Assembly: GCA_001002415.1 (NCBI GenBank)
Contig: LCMB01000001.1
Coordinates: 1-33,998 of the forward strand
DNA: 33,998 bases
Reading direction: 5' to 3'
Source: Microgenomates group bacterium GW2011_GWF2_46_18
GTDB lineage: Bacteria; Patescibacteriota; Microgenomatia; UBA1400; UBA12108
Below the pieces are notes generated by a model. It ran no database searches and was not told where the DNA came from. It saw only the letters and a list, made by a program, of their open reading frames with translations. Made by a program: the position numbers and the translations under genes. Shown here one piece after another: positions 26,999 through 33,998 of the stretch; the first letter of the stretch is position 1, and each line of letters opens with the position of its first letter.

Positions 26999-27845
26999 AA
27001 TCCTCCTTGTCGATATCGTACCATTGTATACTTTTGTCCCGACGAAACCAAGTTAGCTGGCGTTTGGCATAGGCGAGCTCTCCCGCTACCCAATGATCGA
27101 TCAATTCGGCTTGGGATAATTTGCCTGTTAGGTGAGCGATTAGACTGCGATAGCCAATGGCTGTCAGGGAGGGAAGGTTAGCTGGGTATTTTTGCAGTAA
27201 TTTTTTGGTTTCACGGACGGCACCGGTTTGGAGGCGAGAGAGGACGCGGGCGCGGATAGCTTCTTTTTGCAGAGTTAAGGATGAATAGCGCAGGCCAATT
27301 AATTGAGTTTGCGGAAGGGAAAGATTAACAGTTGGGGAAAGCGAAGAGGAAAGAGCCACTTCAATTGCCCGAATGAGGCGACGAGGATTAGATTGATCGG
27401 AATGGTTCATGGCAAAAAAACGAGCGGGGGCGATAGCACAAAGCTTGGCTTGCAATTTAGGTAACGAAAGAGTTGTCAGCTGGCTACGAAGCTCCTGATT
27501 AATAGGGACGGACAACGTATGGATCCCATGAGTGAGAGCATGAACATAGAAGCCGGTTCCGCCAACAACGATGGGGAGTCTCCCCTCTTCCCAAGATTGA
27601 GTGATGATCGGCATGACGGCGTTATACCAAACAGAGACTGAGCAGGATTCATCGGGAGCAACGAGATCAATCCCAAAAAGTTGAGTATTGGTTGGATGAT
27701 CTTTGCCGGTTACGATATCCATCCCACGATAGACCTGACGAGAATCGGCCGAGATCAGAGTTGACGGCTCTTTGGCAGCTAAATGGAGGGCAAGAGCGGT
27801 TTTGCCGATAGCGGTTGGGCCAACAATACAGAGTAATTTACCCAT
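26979..27845 (-). CDS. miaA: tRNA dimethylallyltransferase
   Basis: MiaA transfers an isopentenyl group to A37 of tRNAs that read UNN codons. The 288-residue protein carries all family motifs: P-loop GPTAIGKTAL (residues 9-18), SADSRQVYRGMDIVTGKDHP, VVGGTGFYVHALTHG, NPRRLIRAIEV, TAIGYRSLI and LAYAKRQLTWFRRDKSIQWYD at the C-terminus. It sits 3 bp after the ABC permease stop, in the middle of a membrane-protein operon, and has no SD of its own. The odd placement of a tRNA-modification gene in an envelope run probably reflects genome compaction. Confidence 0.95.
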   Translation of the reverse strand: MGKLLCIVGPTAIGKTALALHLAAKEPSTLISADSRQVYRGMDIVTGKDHPTNTQLFGIDLVAPDESCSVSVWYNAVMPIITQSWEEGRLPIVVGGTGFYVHALTHGIHTLSVPINQELRSQLTTLSLPKLQAKLCAIAPARFFAMNHSDQSNPRRLIRAIEVALSSSLSPTVNLSLPQTQLIGLRYSSLTLQKEAIRARVLSRLQTGAVRETKKLLQKYPANLPSLTAIGYRSLIAHLTGKLSQAELIDHWVAGELAYAKRQLTWFRRDKSIQWYDIDKEDYDYPKN

Positions 27846-27848
27846 AAT

Positions 27849-28634
27849 TTATTCAACGGAAATTAGTCCCCGTTTGAGGATGTGCAAGAAACTCCGGTGA
27901 ATCATGTAGGCGGCGAGCAGGAAATAAGTCAGACATAAAATAAGTGGCCAGATTAAATTAGTAAGAGGGACTGTGCCGCCAGCAAGGGTTGTTCTCATGG
28001 CTTCAAAAACATACGAGGCGGGGACAAAGCGAGAAATGGTTTGAGCCCAGGGGGGGAGGATGGAGACCGGATAGTAGACACAAGCAAAGGGGGCAACTAT
28101 GTAAATGGCGGTCCAAGCCAGAGTTTGAATCCGGGTACCATAGCGCATAACAATGCCGGCAATGAGGAGTCCAAACACCCAGCCGAAAAGGATAAGCAGT
28201 GCTCCCCAAGGCAGTAATAACCAACCCAACGAGAAAATGTTGGCTTGATAAAGAAGCAAAGCAAGACAACCGGCAAAAGCAAAAGAAACTAAGGCTTTGA
28301 CAACTCCTAGGAGGAGGAGAGTGGTAATCCATTCGAGGAAAAGAATTGGAGAGACAAAAAGATTGACGAGGTTGCGATTCCAAAGGTCTTCGAGAAGATT
28401 AACCGAGATTTCGTACTGACCCCGCCAAGGGAAAATCCAAAGAATAATACCTCCCAAGAAGGCCAAAACCAGATGATTGTCAGCCAAGGAGGTCGAGGCA
28501 AAATAGCGACTGGTCAAGCCCCACAGGACTAAATCGACAACGGGCCAAAAGAAAGCATCGGAGAGCCGATCAAGCGAGTGGCGGAAAAGAAACAGATAAC
28601 GGAGAGCTATCCCCCAAAGACGATAAAGTTTCAT
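27849..28634 (-). CDS. ABC-2 type transporter permease
   Basis: The 261-residue permease has six predicted helices of the ABC-2 exporter type (GIILWIFPWRGQYEISVNLLEDLWNRNLVNLFVSPILFLEW is the cytoplasmic coupling region; VYYPVSILPPWAQTISRFVPASYVFEAMR is the characteristic late loop). Permeases of this group export polysaccharides, lipids or drugs. It forms a two-gene exporter with the ATPase at 28631, overlapping it by four bases. The SD GGAGGTGATCT immediately before its ATG is a near-perfect complement of the 16S anti-SD. Confidence 0.9.
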   Translation of the reverse strand: MKLYRLWGIALRYLFLFRHSLDRLSDAFFWPVVDLVLWGLTSRYFASTSLADNHLVLAFLGGIILWIFPWRGQYEISVNLLEDLWNRNLVNLFVSPILFLEWITTLLLLGVVKALVSFAFAGCLALLLYQANIFSLGWLLLPWGALLILFGWVFGLLIAGIVMRYGTRIQTLAWTAIYIVAPFACVYYPVSILPPWAQTISRFVPASYVFEAMRTTLAGGTVPLTNLIWPLILCLTYFLLAAYMIHRSFLHILKRGLISVE

Positions 28635-29569
28635 AGATCACCTCCGGTGGATTTGCCATGATCTTTGCCTTTGGCAATACGGAGAAAATAATCTTCGAGG
28701 GTAGGCTTGTCAATGGTAATTTCACTGTAATGAATTTTGTTTTTGGCTACTTCATAAAGGAAAAGTGGGAGCAACTTCTCTTTGAGAGTAATCGAAGTTA
28801 CTCCATCAGTTTCGACAGATTTAAGTTTGCTGGTTTCAATTAATTGGGCAAGAATATCTGCACGCTTGGTGACGCGGAGATTAAGATGGGTTTCGTCGAT
28901 CTTTTTGGCAAGACGGCCTGGCGTATCATTGCCGATAATCCGCCCGTTTTTGAGAATCAAGACCCGATCACAGAGATTTTCAACTTCGGTCATATTGTGA
29001 CTAGTTAGGATAATACTGGTGTTAAAGCGAGTACGCTGATCAGCAAAAAATTCGCGGATGTAAGCGGCTACTTCCGGATCCAAACTGGCAGTAGGTTCGT
29101 CAAGTAAAAGGAGCTGAGGAAAGTTGACATAAGCGCGGGAAAGATTGACCCGGGTGCGCTGACCGGCCGAGAGACTGCTGGTAGATTGGTTCCAAAGCTT
29201 GTCCAGGCGAAAAATTGTTTTGATTTTATCGAGCCGACGAGCGCGATCGGGGATATTGTAGAGATATGAGGTCCAGATGAGATTTTCTCGAACGGTAAGG
29301 CGCCAGGGGAGGTCGGTATAGGTTGAAGAAAAATTGACCCGTTCCATGATCGAGGTTTTGTCTTGCGGCATATTCTGGCCAAAAATAGTGACTGTGCCAG
29401 AGGTGGGGGTGAGAATCCCTAGGATCATTTGGAGGGTAGTGGTTTTGCCGGCTCCATTGGGACCCAAGATACCCAAAATCTCTCCTTCGGCCATGTCAAA
29501 ACTAATCCCTTTGATCACGGGAGTTTGCTTAAAAGTTTTCTTTAGGTCTTTTACCTCAAGTATGGCCAT
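28631..29569 (-). CDS. ABC transporter ATP-binding protein
   Basis: The 312-residue ATPase has Walker A GPNGAGKTTT (about 36-45), a signature region SLSAGQRTRVNLSRA (about 133-147), Walker B LLLLDEPTASLD and the H-loop ILTSHNMTEV. The ABC signature is SAGQR rather than the usual SGGQ. After the ATPase core (~220 residues) comes a C-terminal extension that could set specificity. It energises the permease at 27849-28634. An extended -10, TGA TACAAT, ends 6 bases before the ATG, making this the leaderless first gene of a run that reaches uppP. Confidence 0.93.
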   Translation of the reverse strand: MAILEVKDLKKTFKQTPVIKGISFDMAEGEILGILGPNGAGKTTTLQMILGILTPTSGTVTIFGQNMPQDKTSIMERVNFSSTYTDLPWRLTVRENLIWTSYLYNIPDRARRLDKIKTIFRLDKLWNQSTSSLSAGQRTRVNLSRAYVNFPQLLLLDEPTASLDPEVAAYIREFFADQRTRFNTSIILTSHNMTEVENLCDRVLILKNGRIIGNDTPGRLAKKIDETHLNLRVTKRADILAQLIETSKLKSVETDGVTSITLKEKLLPLFLYEVAKNKIHYSEITIDKPTLEDYFLRIAKGKDHGKSTGGDL

Positions 29570-29575
29570 TTGGTG

Positions 29576-29581
29576 ATTGTA
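29576..29581 (-). promoter_or_regulatory. Extended -10 (TGA TACAAT) for the exporter-miaA-uppP run, leaderless
   Basis: TACAAT on the minus strand, preceded by TGA, ends 6 bases before the ATG at 29569. It separates the second ABC system from the first. Confidence 0.6.
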
Positions 29582-29591
29582 TCATACTGGA

Positions 29592-30395
29592 TCAGGAGGA
29601 GGCGGAGGAATACGAGAGGAGGGAGCGGTGCCAGAACCAAAGCGAGAGGCGGAGTTGGATAAAGGCGAAGAGGGCAAAGAGCAAAAGAAACCACGGATTA
29701 AATAATCCAAAGACTAGCTGAGCGGGAATAGTAGCCATGAGCGCAAAGGGGAAAAAATAAGTTAAGAGATTTTCGCCAAATTTACCATAGATGGAGACTG
29801 GAAAGGAACCCATGCGTTCGAGGTCGCGATAAAGCATGACAGTATTATCGACTTCGAGATATCTCACCCCAACGGCAATGATCACAATATGCCAGGCTGT
29901 CACCATGAGGGTAGAGAGAATAATAATAACGAGCAACAGTAATACTACTGGCAAGGTAATGGCATACCCCGTATTGACCCAAGCCCAGCCAACTAGGAAG
30001 AAGTAAGGCATCGAAACGATAATATCGAGCGGATCAGTAGAGGAGAAAAGGCTGTAGAACAACTCAGAGAGTGGGTTGAGTAAGTAAAAATCAAAAGTAC
30101 CATCTACGACTTTTTGGCGGAACAGGTAAACACCGCGCAGAAACAATTGACTAATGGTTTGGGTCAAATTGAAAAGCATGAGGAGGAAGATGGCTTGGTT
30201 TAGTGAGTATCCGGCAATCAACTTGGCTTTACCTACTACCACATAAACTAAGAATAAGGCGGAGGCCAGACGGAAAAGTTTGCCAAAAATAAAGAGAGCG
30301 GCGGCACCACGCGCATTTGCTACCTGGCTCTGAAATTGCTGGATGGTGAGTTTGAGCCAAACACGAACGTAGGCTTTAAGGTGTTGTATTTTCAT
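29592..30395 (-). CDS. ABC-2 family permease (DUF990/PF06182-like), second subunit
   Basis: The 267-residue membrane protein has about six helices. FLRGVYLFRQKVVDGTFDFYLLNPLSELFYSLFSSTDPLDIIVSMP fits the ABC2_membrane_6 (DUF990) pattern, where two related permeases and one ATPase form an exporter. VDNTVMLYRDLERMGSFPVSIYGKFGENLLTYFFPFALMATIPAQLVFG is the late conserved block. The start overlaps the stop of the first permease by ATGA. The substrate is unknown. Confidence 0.88.
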   Translation of the reverse strand: MKIQHLKAYVRVWLKLTIQQFQSQVANARGAAALFIFGKLFRLASALFLVYVVVGKAKLIAGYSLNQAIFLLMLFNLTQTISQLFLRGVYLFRQKVVDGTFDFYLLNPLSELFYSLFSSTDPLDIIVSMPYFFLVGWAWVNTGYAITLPVVLLLLVIIILSTLMVTAWHIVIIAVGVRYLEVDNTVMLYRDLERMGSFPVSIYGKFGENLLTYFFPFALMATIPAQLVFGLFNPWFLLLFALFAFIQLRLSLWFWHRSLLSYSSASS

Positions 30396-31180
30396 CGGCC
30401 TTCGGCCTCGTAAGATTTAATACCCTTGTTCCAAATGATTTTAGCGAGTGATCCCAAGATGACCAACCAAACAAAACTACCTAGGAGTTGAAGGGGGGCA
30501 GAAGCACCGCTACCTAGATAAATTTTGAGCGGGATAAATAAGAGATAAGGGAACGGAGTGAAAGCCAAGACACGTTGCCAAACTTGGGGGAGCATATCGA
30601 GGGGAAACATGGCACCGGTTGCAAACTCCATAATAACCATGAGAAGGAAACGCGGCGCCCAAACGTCACGGGACCAAAAAGCTAAGGAGCCAAAAATGAC
30701 GTTAATAAAGAAATAAATAAGGATAGCGAAGAGCACAGAGCTAAAAGCTAAAAATAATTGTAACGGATTGAATTGGAGGAAAATGGGGGGGTGAAAAATG
30801 AAGTAAATAAGAGGGAGCTCAAGAAACATAAATCCTAAATTGAATAATTTGTCGGCTAGATCGCGAACAAAAAATAATCCAAAAGTATTGAGGGGACGCA
30901 TGAGGGGAATAGTGAGATAGCCACTATTGATCATCCAACCTAAGTCCACCGTACGCGAACCCATGACGAGTGAGCGCAGAATAGTGGTACCAAAAAGATA
31001 GGTCATGACAGCCGCAAATGAGTAACCATAGATTTCGCCGCCAGTCCCAAGCACCGATTTCCAAATGAAAAAAGGAATGAGAAACACAAAAACCTGACGC
31101 ACTCTCCACATGATCATGTTGAGGCGATAAGTAAAGATTTCTTGGAGGGTGATTTGGAAAATTGAAAAGTATTTTTGCAT
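30392..31180 (-). CDS. ABC-2 family permease (DUF990-like), first subunit
   Basis: The 262-residue permease is paired with the one at 29592. It begins with an amphipathic N-terminus (MQKYFSIFQITLQEIFTYRLNMIMWRVRQ). Helices follow around VMTYLFGTTILRSLVMGSRTVDLGWMINSGYLTIPLMRPLNTFGLFFVRDLADKL and a C-terminal PLDMLPQVWQRVLAFTPFPYLLFIPLKIYLG block like that of its partner. It begins 18 bp after the ATPase stop without an SD; a TATAAT-like string overlaps its own ATG and is wrongly placed to be its promoter. It is probably translated by coupling or re-initiation. Confidence 0.87.
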   Translation of the reverse strand: MQKYFSIFQITLQEIFTYRLNMIMWRVRQVFVFLIPFFIWKSVLGTGGEIYGYSFAAVMTYLFGTTILRSLVMGSRTVDLGWMINSGYLTIPLMRPLNTFGLFFVRDLADKLFNLGFMFLELPLIYFIFHPPIFLQFNPLQLFLAFSSVLFAILIYFFINVIFGSLAFWSRDVWAPRFLLMVIMEFATGAMFPLDMLPQVWQRVLAFTPFPYLLFIPLKIYLGSGASAPLQLLGSFVWLVILGSLAKIIWNKGIKSYEAEGR

Positions 31181-31198
31181 TATAATGTTCGGGACTAT

Positions 31199-32128
31199 TT
31201 AGTCTTTCTTCTCCCCAGCAAAAATACGGCGGATTACATCCTCAATTTCTACTTCTTTAATATTGATGTCAATAACTTGGGGATCTTTGAGAAGATCCGC
31301 AGCTTTTTCTGCAACCTTGGCTCGTAATACTTTGTGAGTCTTGGTACCAGAGGGAGTAATGACTTCGATGATTTTGTGTTGGGAGAAGCGAGCGATTACC
31401 TCGGATAAAAGTCCGTCGTAGAGGATGCTACCCTGGTCGATAATAATGACTCTTTTGCAAAGTTCCTTGACGTCATCCATGTAGTGACTGGTTAGAATGA
31501 TGGATCCTGGGTTAGTCTGATTGTATTCTTTCAAAAAAACTCGCATAGATTGTTGCATGACCACGTCGAGTCCGATTGTGGGTTCGTCTAAGAATAAAAT
31601 TTTGGGGGAGTGGATGAGGGCTGCGACCAGTTCGGCTTTCATCCGCTGCCCAAGTGACAATTTGCGCACCTGGACATTGAGCACGTCGCCGATGTCGAGC
31701 ATTTGGACTAGTTTGTCGAGCGTTTTTTGGTACACTTTGCCATCGATACCATAGATATCTTTGGCAAGATTAAATGACTCAATGGCGGGCAAATCCCACC
31801 ATAGTTGATTTTTTTGACCCATGACTAGGGAAATGGATTTGAGAAAATTGTGCTCCCTTTTCCAAGGATCAAAACCAAGAACACGGACCTCGCCCCCCGT
31901 GGGGTAGAGTAAACCTGAGAGCATTTTGAGGGTAGTAGTTTTGCCGGCGCCATTGGGACCGATAAAACCCACCAGCTCACCTTCCTCAATGACAAATGAG
32001 ACGTCTTTGACTGCCACTTTATCTTCGTGGATGGGAGAGATTAGATCTCTGATCGAACCGGATAATCCTGGGCGTTTTTTTTGAACTGAGTAAACTTTGC
32101 GCAGATTCTGAGAGAGAATAGTGGGCAT
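31199..32128 (-). CDS. ABC transporter ATP-binding protein (DUF990 exporter)
   Basis: The 309-residue ATPase carries an N-terminal extension (RKVYSVQKKRPGLSGSIRDLISPIHEDKVAVKDVSF) typical of ATPases paired with DUF990 permeases. Walker A is GPNGAGKTTT, the Q-loop VMGQKNQLWWDLPA, the signature LSLGQRMKAELVAAL, Walker B ILFLDEPTIGLD, and the H-loop ILTSHYMDDV. The C-terminal ~85 residues form an extra domain. It leads a three-gene exporter with the two permeases downstream. The extended -10 TGG TAAGAT ends 6 bases before the ATG, so it is probably leaderless. Substrates of this exporter type are not established. Confidence 0.93.
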   Translation of the reverse strand: MPTILSQNLRKVYSVQKKRPGLSGSIRDLISPIHEDKVAVKDVSFVIEEGELVGFIGPNGAGKTTTLKMLSGLLYPTGGEVRVLGFDPWKREHNFLKSISLVMGQKNQLWWDLPAIESFNLAKDIYGIDGKVYQKTLDKLVQMLDIGDVLNVQVRKLSLGQRMKAELVAALIHSPKILFLDEPTIGLDVVMQQSMRVFLKEYNQTNPGSIILTSHYMDDVKELCKRVIIIDQGSILYDGLLSEVIARFSQHKIIEVITPSGTKTHKVLRAKVAEKAADLLKDPQVIDINIKEVEIEDVIRRIFAGEKKD

Positions 32129-32134
32129 AGCACT

Positions 32135-32140
32135 ATCTTA
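32135..32140 (-). promoter_or_regulatory. Extended -10 (TGG TAAGAT) for the DUF990 exporter, leaderless
   Basis: TAAGAT on the minus strand, preceded by TGG, ends 6 bases before the ATG at 32128. It overlaps the 3' end of the HU-like gene. Confidence 0.5.
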
Positions 32141-32413
32141 CCAGATGATTTTGCGGAGAGGTTTGGCAGCTTTGAAATTCACGACATGATGAGCTTTGAC
32201 AGTAGTACGTTTATCAGACTTGCCGAAAGGAACGACGTCTTTGGGTCCCACTTTGCCAACTGACAAGGTTCCTACTCCCGACAAAACAACTTTGTCACCT
32301 TTTTTGAGATTTTTGACAACCTCGGAAAGGAAGGTATCAATAGCGTCCTTGGCGGTTTTTTTGGTCATATGGGCGGACTTGGCAACTACTTGGTAAAAGT
32401 CGGATTTTTTCAT
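32138..32413 (-). CDS. HU/IHF-family nucleoid protein
   Basis: The 91-residue histone-like protein binds and bends DNA as a dimer. The HU pattern is clear: MKKSDFYQVVAKSAHMTKKTAKDAIDTFLSEVVKNLKKGDKVVLSGVGTLSVGKV, then the DNA-contacting arm region (VPFGKSDKRTTVKAHHVVNFKAAKPLRK). The proline-tipped arm that inserts between bases is less obvious than in model HU; the arm reads PKDVVPFGKSDKR. The start at 32413 has the SD AAAGGGA. The in-frame extension upstream runs into a hairpin and the RNase Y stop, so it is not coding. It is probably co-transcribed with RNase Y. Confidence 0.92.
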   Translation of the reverse strand: MKKSDFYQVVAKSAHMTKKTAKDAIDTFLSEVVKNLKKGDKVVLSGVGTLSVGKVGPKDVVPFGKSDKRTTVKAHHVVNFKAAKPLRKIIW

Positions 32414-32428
32414 ATTTTCCCTTTCAAT

Positions 32429-32450
32429 CGCGCAAAAAATGGTTTGCGCG
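32429..32450 (-). other. Perfect 8-bp hairpin between RNase Y and HU genes
   Basis: CGCGCAAA (32429-32436) and TTTGCGCG (32443-32450) pair fully around a 6-base loop in the 49-bp intergenic stretch. No T run follows on either strand. It ends about 15 bases before the HU ATG, so it could stabilise or gate the HU message or mark a processing site. Confidence 0.6.
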
Positions 32451-32462
32451 GAGACTAAATAA

Positions 32463-33998
32463 TTATTTGGCAACCTGTTGGGTGCGTAGTTCACGGATCA
32501 CGGTCACCGTGACGGTACCGGGATAAGTTACTTTGGCTTTGATTTCGTCGCGGATATCACTGGCAAGACGAGTGGCCTCGTCGTCAGTAGCTTTGCCGGG
32601 GTCAACCATAACGCGAACCTCGCGGCCAGCACTAATGGCGTAGGCTTCGGTGACACCTGGTTTACTCAGCGCGATTTCTTCGATGGCAGTTAGGCGCTTG
32701 ACGTATTCGTCAATATTTTCGTAGCGTGCACCGGGACGGGAACCAGAAATTGCATCGGAAATATAGACCAGAATGGATTCTTTACTAGAAAATTCTTGAT
32801 CTTCGTGGTGTTCAGCAACACAGTTGATGACTTCTTTGGGAAGATTATATTTTTGGAGGAGCTTGACACCAAGTTCGATATGACTCCCCTCTTCACCGGT
32901 AATAATTTTGCCAATATCATGGAACAAACAACCCAAGCGCACAACGTCGACATTGGCCTTGACTTCGGCGGCAAGTTTCATACCAATGCGGGTTTCTTCG
33001 AGGGTGTGACCGAGCATGTTTTGACCATAACTACTACGGTATTTGAAGTGTCCCAAGAGCGTGATTAAATCGTGGGGAACGTTGTAGGCTCCGACAGCGT
33101 GACAAAGGTGTTTACCTTCTTCGAACATAATTTTTTCAATATCACGATGGGCTTTAGCAACATATTCCTCGATACGAGAAGGCTGAATCCGACCGTCTTT
33201 AATGAGACGTTCGAGGGCAACGCGAGCTACTTCACGCCGAACTCCGTCGTAGCAAGAGAGACGGATGACTCCGGGAGTTTCGTCCATATCGATATCAACC
33301 CCAGTCACTTTTTCAAAGGTACGGATATTACGGCCATCTTTACCAATAATTCTGCCTTTAACTTCGTCATCGGCAATTTTGACGGTGGAGACCGTAAACT
33401 CGGCGACATATTCGGTGGCTCCGTGATACATGGCGTCGATTAAAAGATCACGAGACTTTTGATCCACAGCTTCTTTCATTTCGTCTTCGGCACTACGGAT
33501 TCGTTCGGCCACGTCACGGGTAAGTTTTTTGTCGACGGCTTCAAGAAGAATTTCTTTGGCTTTGTCACGGGTTAAACTACCGATTTTTTCGAGCTTTTCT
33601 ACTTGTTTGACCTTGAGTTCTTCGATGTCGTGTTTGAGTTTGTCAATTTCGGTTTGCTTGAGAATAATATTCTCTTCACGACGATTAATTTCGCTGATTC
33701 TGGTATTCAAATCGCGAGACTCTTGCTCGAGTTTATGCTGGAGACCCTGAAGAGAAGATTGGAGCGCGTCCATTTCCACTTTGGCGCTGGCTCTGATTTT
33801 GTCGGCCTCTTCGCGAGCAAAAGTAATAATTTCACGGGCCGCAGTTTCGGCTTGCTTGGTAGATTCTTGGGTGGAGTGAGAAGCAGGTGCAGAAGGAGAA
33901 GTCACCTTTTTGGCGACGAGAGGCTTGATTTTAGGTTTGGAGACGCTAACTTTTTTGGCTTTGAAGGTGTTAAGTAATGATTTAAGTAATAAGCTCAT
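32463..33998 (-). CDS. rny: Ribonuclease Y (reaches the window edge)
   Basis: RNase Y is a membrane-bound endoribonuclease that starts mRNA decay. Over 511 residues the frame shows a long coiled coil (about 45-180), the KH domain with GRIIGKDGRNIRTFEKVTGVDI (215-236), and the HD domain with CLFHDIGKIITGEEGSH (H360-D361), ending with the conserved TVTVIREL. The ATG at the last three bases of the window may or may not be the true start. The visible N-terminus (MSLLLKSLLNTFKAKKVSVSK) is basic and lacks the membrane helix that normally opens RNase Y. Either the gene continues beyond the window or this is an anchor-less form. Confidence 0.95.
   Translation of the reverse strand: MSLLLKSLLNTFKAKKVSVSKPKIKPLVAKKVTSPSAPASHSTQESTKQAETAAREIITFAREEADKIRASAKVEMDALQSSLQGLQHKLEQESRDLNTRISEINRREENIILKQTEIDKLKHDIEELKVKQVEKLEKIGSLTRDKAKEILLEAVDKKLTRDVAERIRSAEDEMKEAVDQKSRDLLIDAMYHGATEYVAEFTVSTVKIADDEVKGRIIGKDGRNIRTFEKVTGVDIDMDETPGVIRLSCYDGVRREVARVALERLIKDGRIQPSRIEEYVAKAHRDIEKIMFEEGKHLCHAVGAYNVPHDLITLLGHFKYRSSYGQNMLGHTLEETRIGMKLAAEVKANVDVVRLGCLFHDIGKIITGEEGSHIELGVKLLQKYNLPKEVINCVAEHHEDQEFSSKESILVYISDAISGSRPGARYENIDEYVKRLTAIEEIALSKPGVTEAYAISAGREVRVMVDPGKATDDEATRLASDIRDEIKAKVTYPGTVTVTVIRELRTQQVAK

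Noticed and set aside
31181-31198. TATAAT overlapping the start codon of the DUF990 permease as its promoter
   Set aside because: Its last bases are the ATG itself, so transcription would start inside the gene. Coupled translation with the ATPase is more likely.
1-33998. Recoded UGA (Gly) as in Gracilibacteria, CRISPR arrays, insertion sequences, rRNA genes
   Set aside because: TGA ends several genes in the expected place (secD, 20735, 28631). I saw no regularly spaced repeats, transposase frames or rRNA sequence.

Overview
The window looks like a chromosomal piece of a small-genome member of the Patescibacteria (Candidate Phyla Radiation), most likely the Microgenomates side. This is an inference from gene content and layout: very compact spacing, an aspartyl-tRNA synthetase of the archaeal type, a prolyl-tRNA synthetase without its editing insertion, RNase Y, many single-span secreted proteins of unknown role, a winged-helix/nucleotidyltransferase regulator, and no biosynthetic pathways. 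UGA is used as a stop (secD, the winged-helix regulator, the 28631 ABC ATPase), so this is not the UGA=Gly code of Gracilibacteria. Most genes are close to 50% GC. Blocks at about 5.4-6.66 kb and 17.2-18.06 kb are visibly AT-richer.

Layout. 0-5.4 kb: mscL, an acidic membrane-anchored protein, an RRM RNA-binding protein with its own promoter and terminator, a spermidine-synthase-like protein, a GIY-YIG nuclease, a triple zinc-ribbon protein, small membrane proteins, a deaminase and an acetyltransferase. 5.4-7.7 kb: an AT-rich amidohydrolase/membrane-protein pair directly behind a tRNA-Gln(CUG) gene, then a MazG-like and an HD protein. 7.7-18 kb is an information-processing block: a T-box leader driving a CsaA-like tRNA-binding protein and ProRS, then GluRS, AspRS, a DD-carboxypeptidase, RecJ and the CCA-adding enzyme. 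18.1-20.5 kb: RNase P RNA (rnpB) convergent with secDF. 20.5-21.4 kb: a winged-helix/nucleotidyltransferase regulator overlapping a 58-residue AbrB-type protein. 21.4-32.1 kb is an envelope block: DUF3048, DUF4446, a retropepsin-like protease, an IPT/TIG protein, then a minus-strand run of two ABC exporters, MiaA, two polytopic membrane proteins and UppP. 32.1-34.0 kb: an HU-like protein and RNase Y, which reaches the window edge.

The most striking pattern is in the promoters. At about twenty ORFs that open a transcription unit, a sigma70-like -10 hexamer ends 5-10 bases (mostly 6-8) before the start codon, leaving no room for a Shine-Dalgarno (SD) site. The predicted mRNAs are therefore leaderless. 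The rnpB gene calibrates this: its -10 ends six bases before the first base of helix P1. Genes inside operons instead carry good SD sequences, including GGAGGTGATCT before 28634. Four divergent gene pairs (starts 2728/2748, 7098/7115, 10837/10860, 23081/23097) squeeze two opposed, overlapping -10 elements into 15-22 bp between start codons. A related arrangement places an ORF start two bases after the tRNA-Gln discriminator base, so tRNA 3' processing could itself release a leaderless mRNA. Convergent neighbours overlap tail to tail by up to 53 bp.
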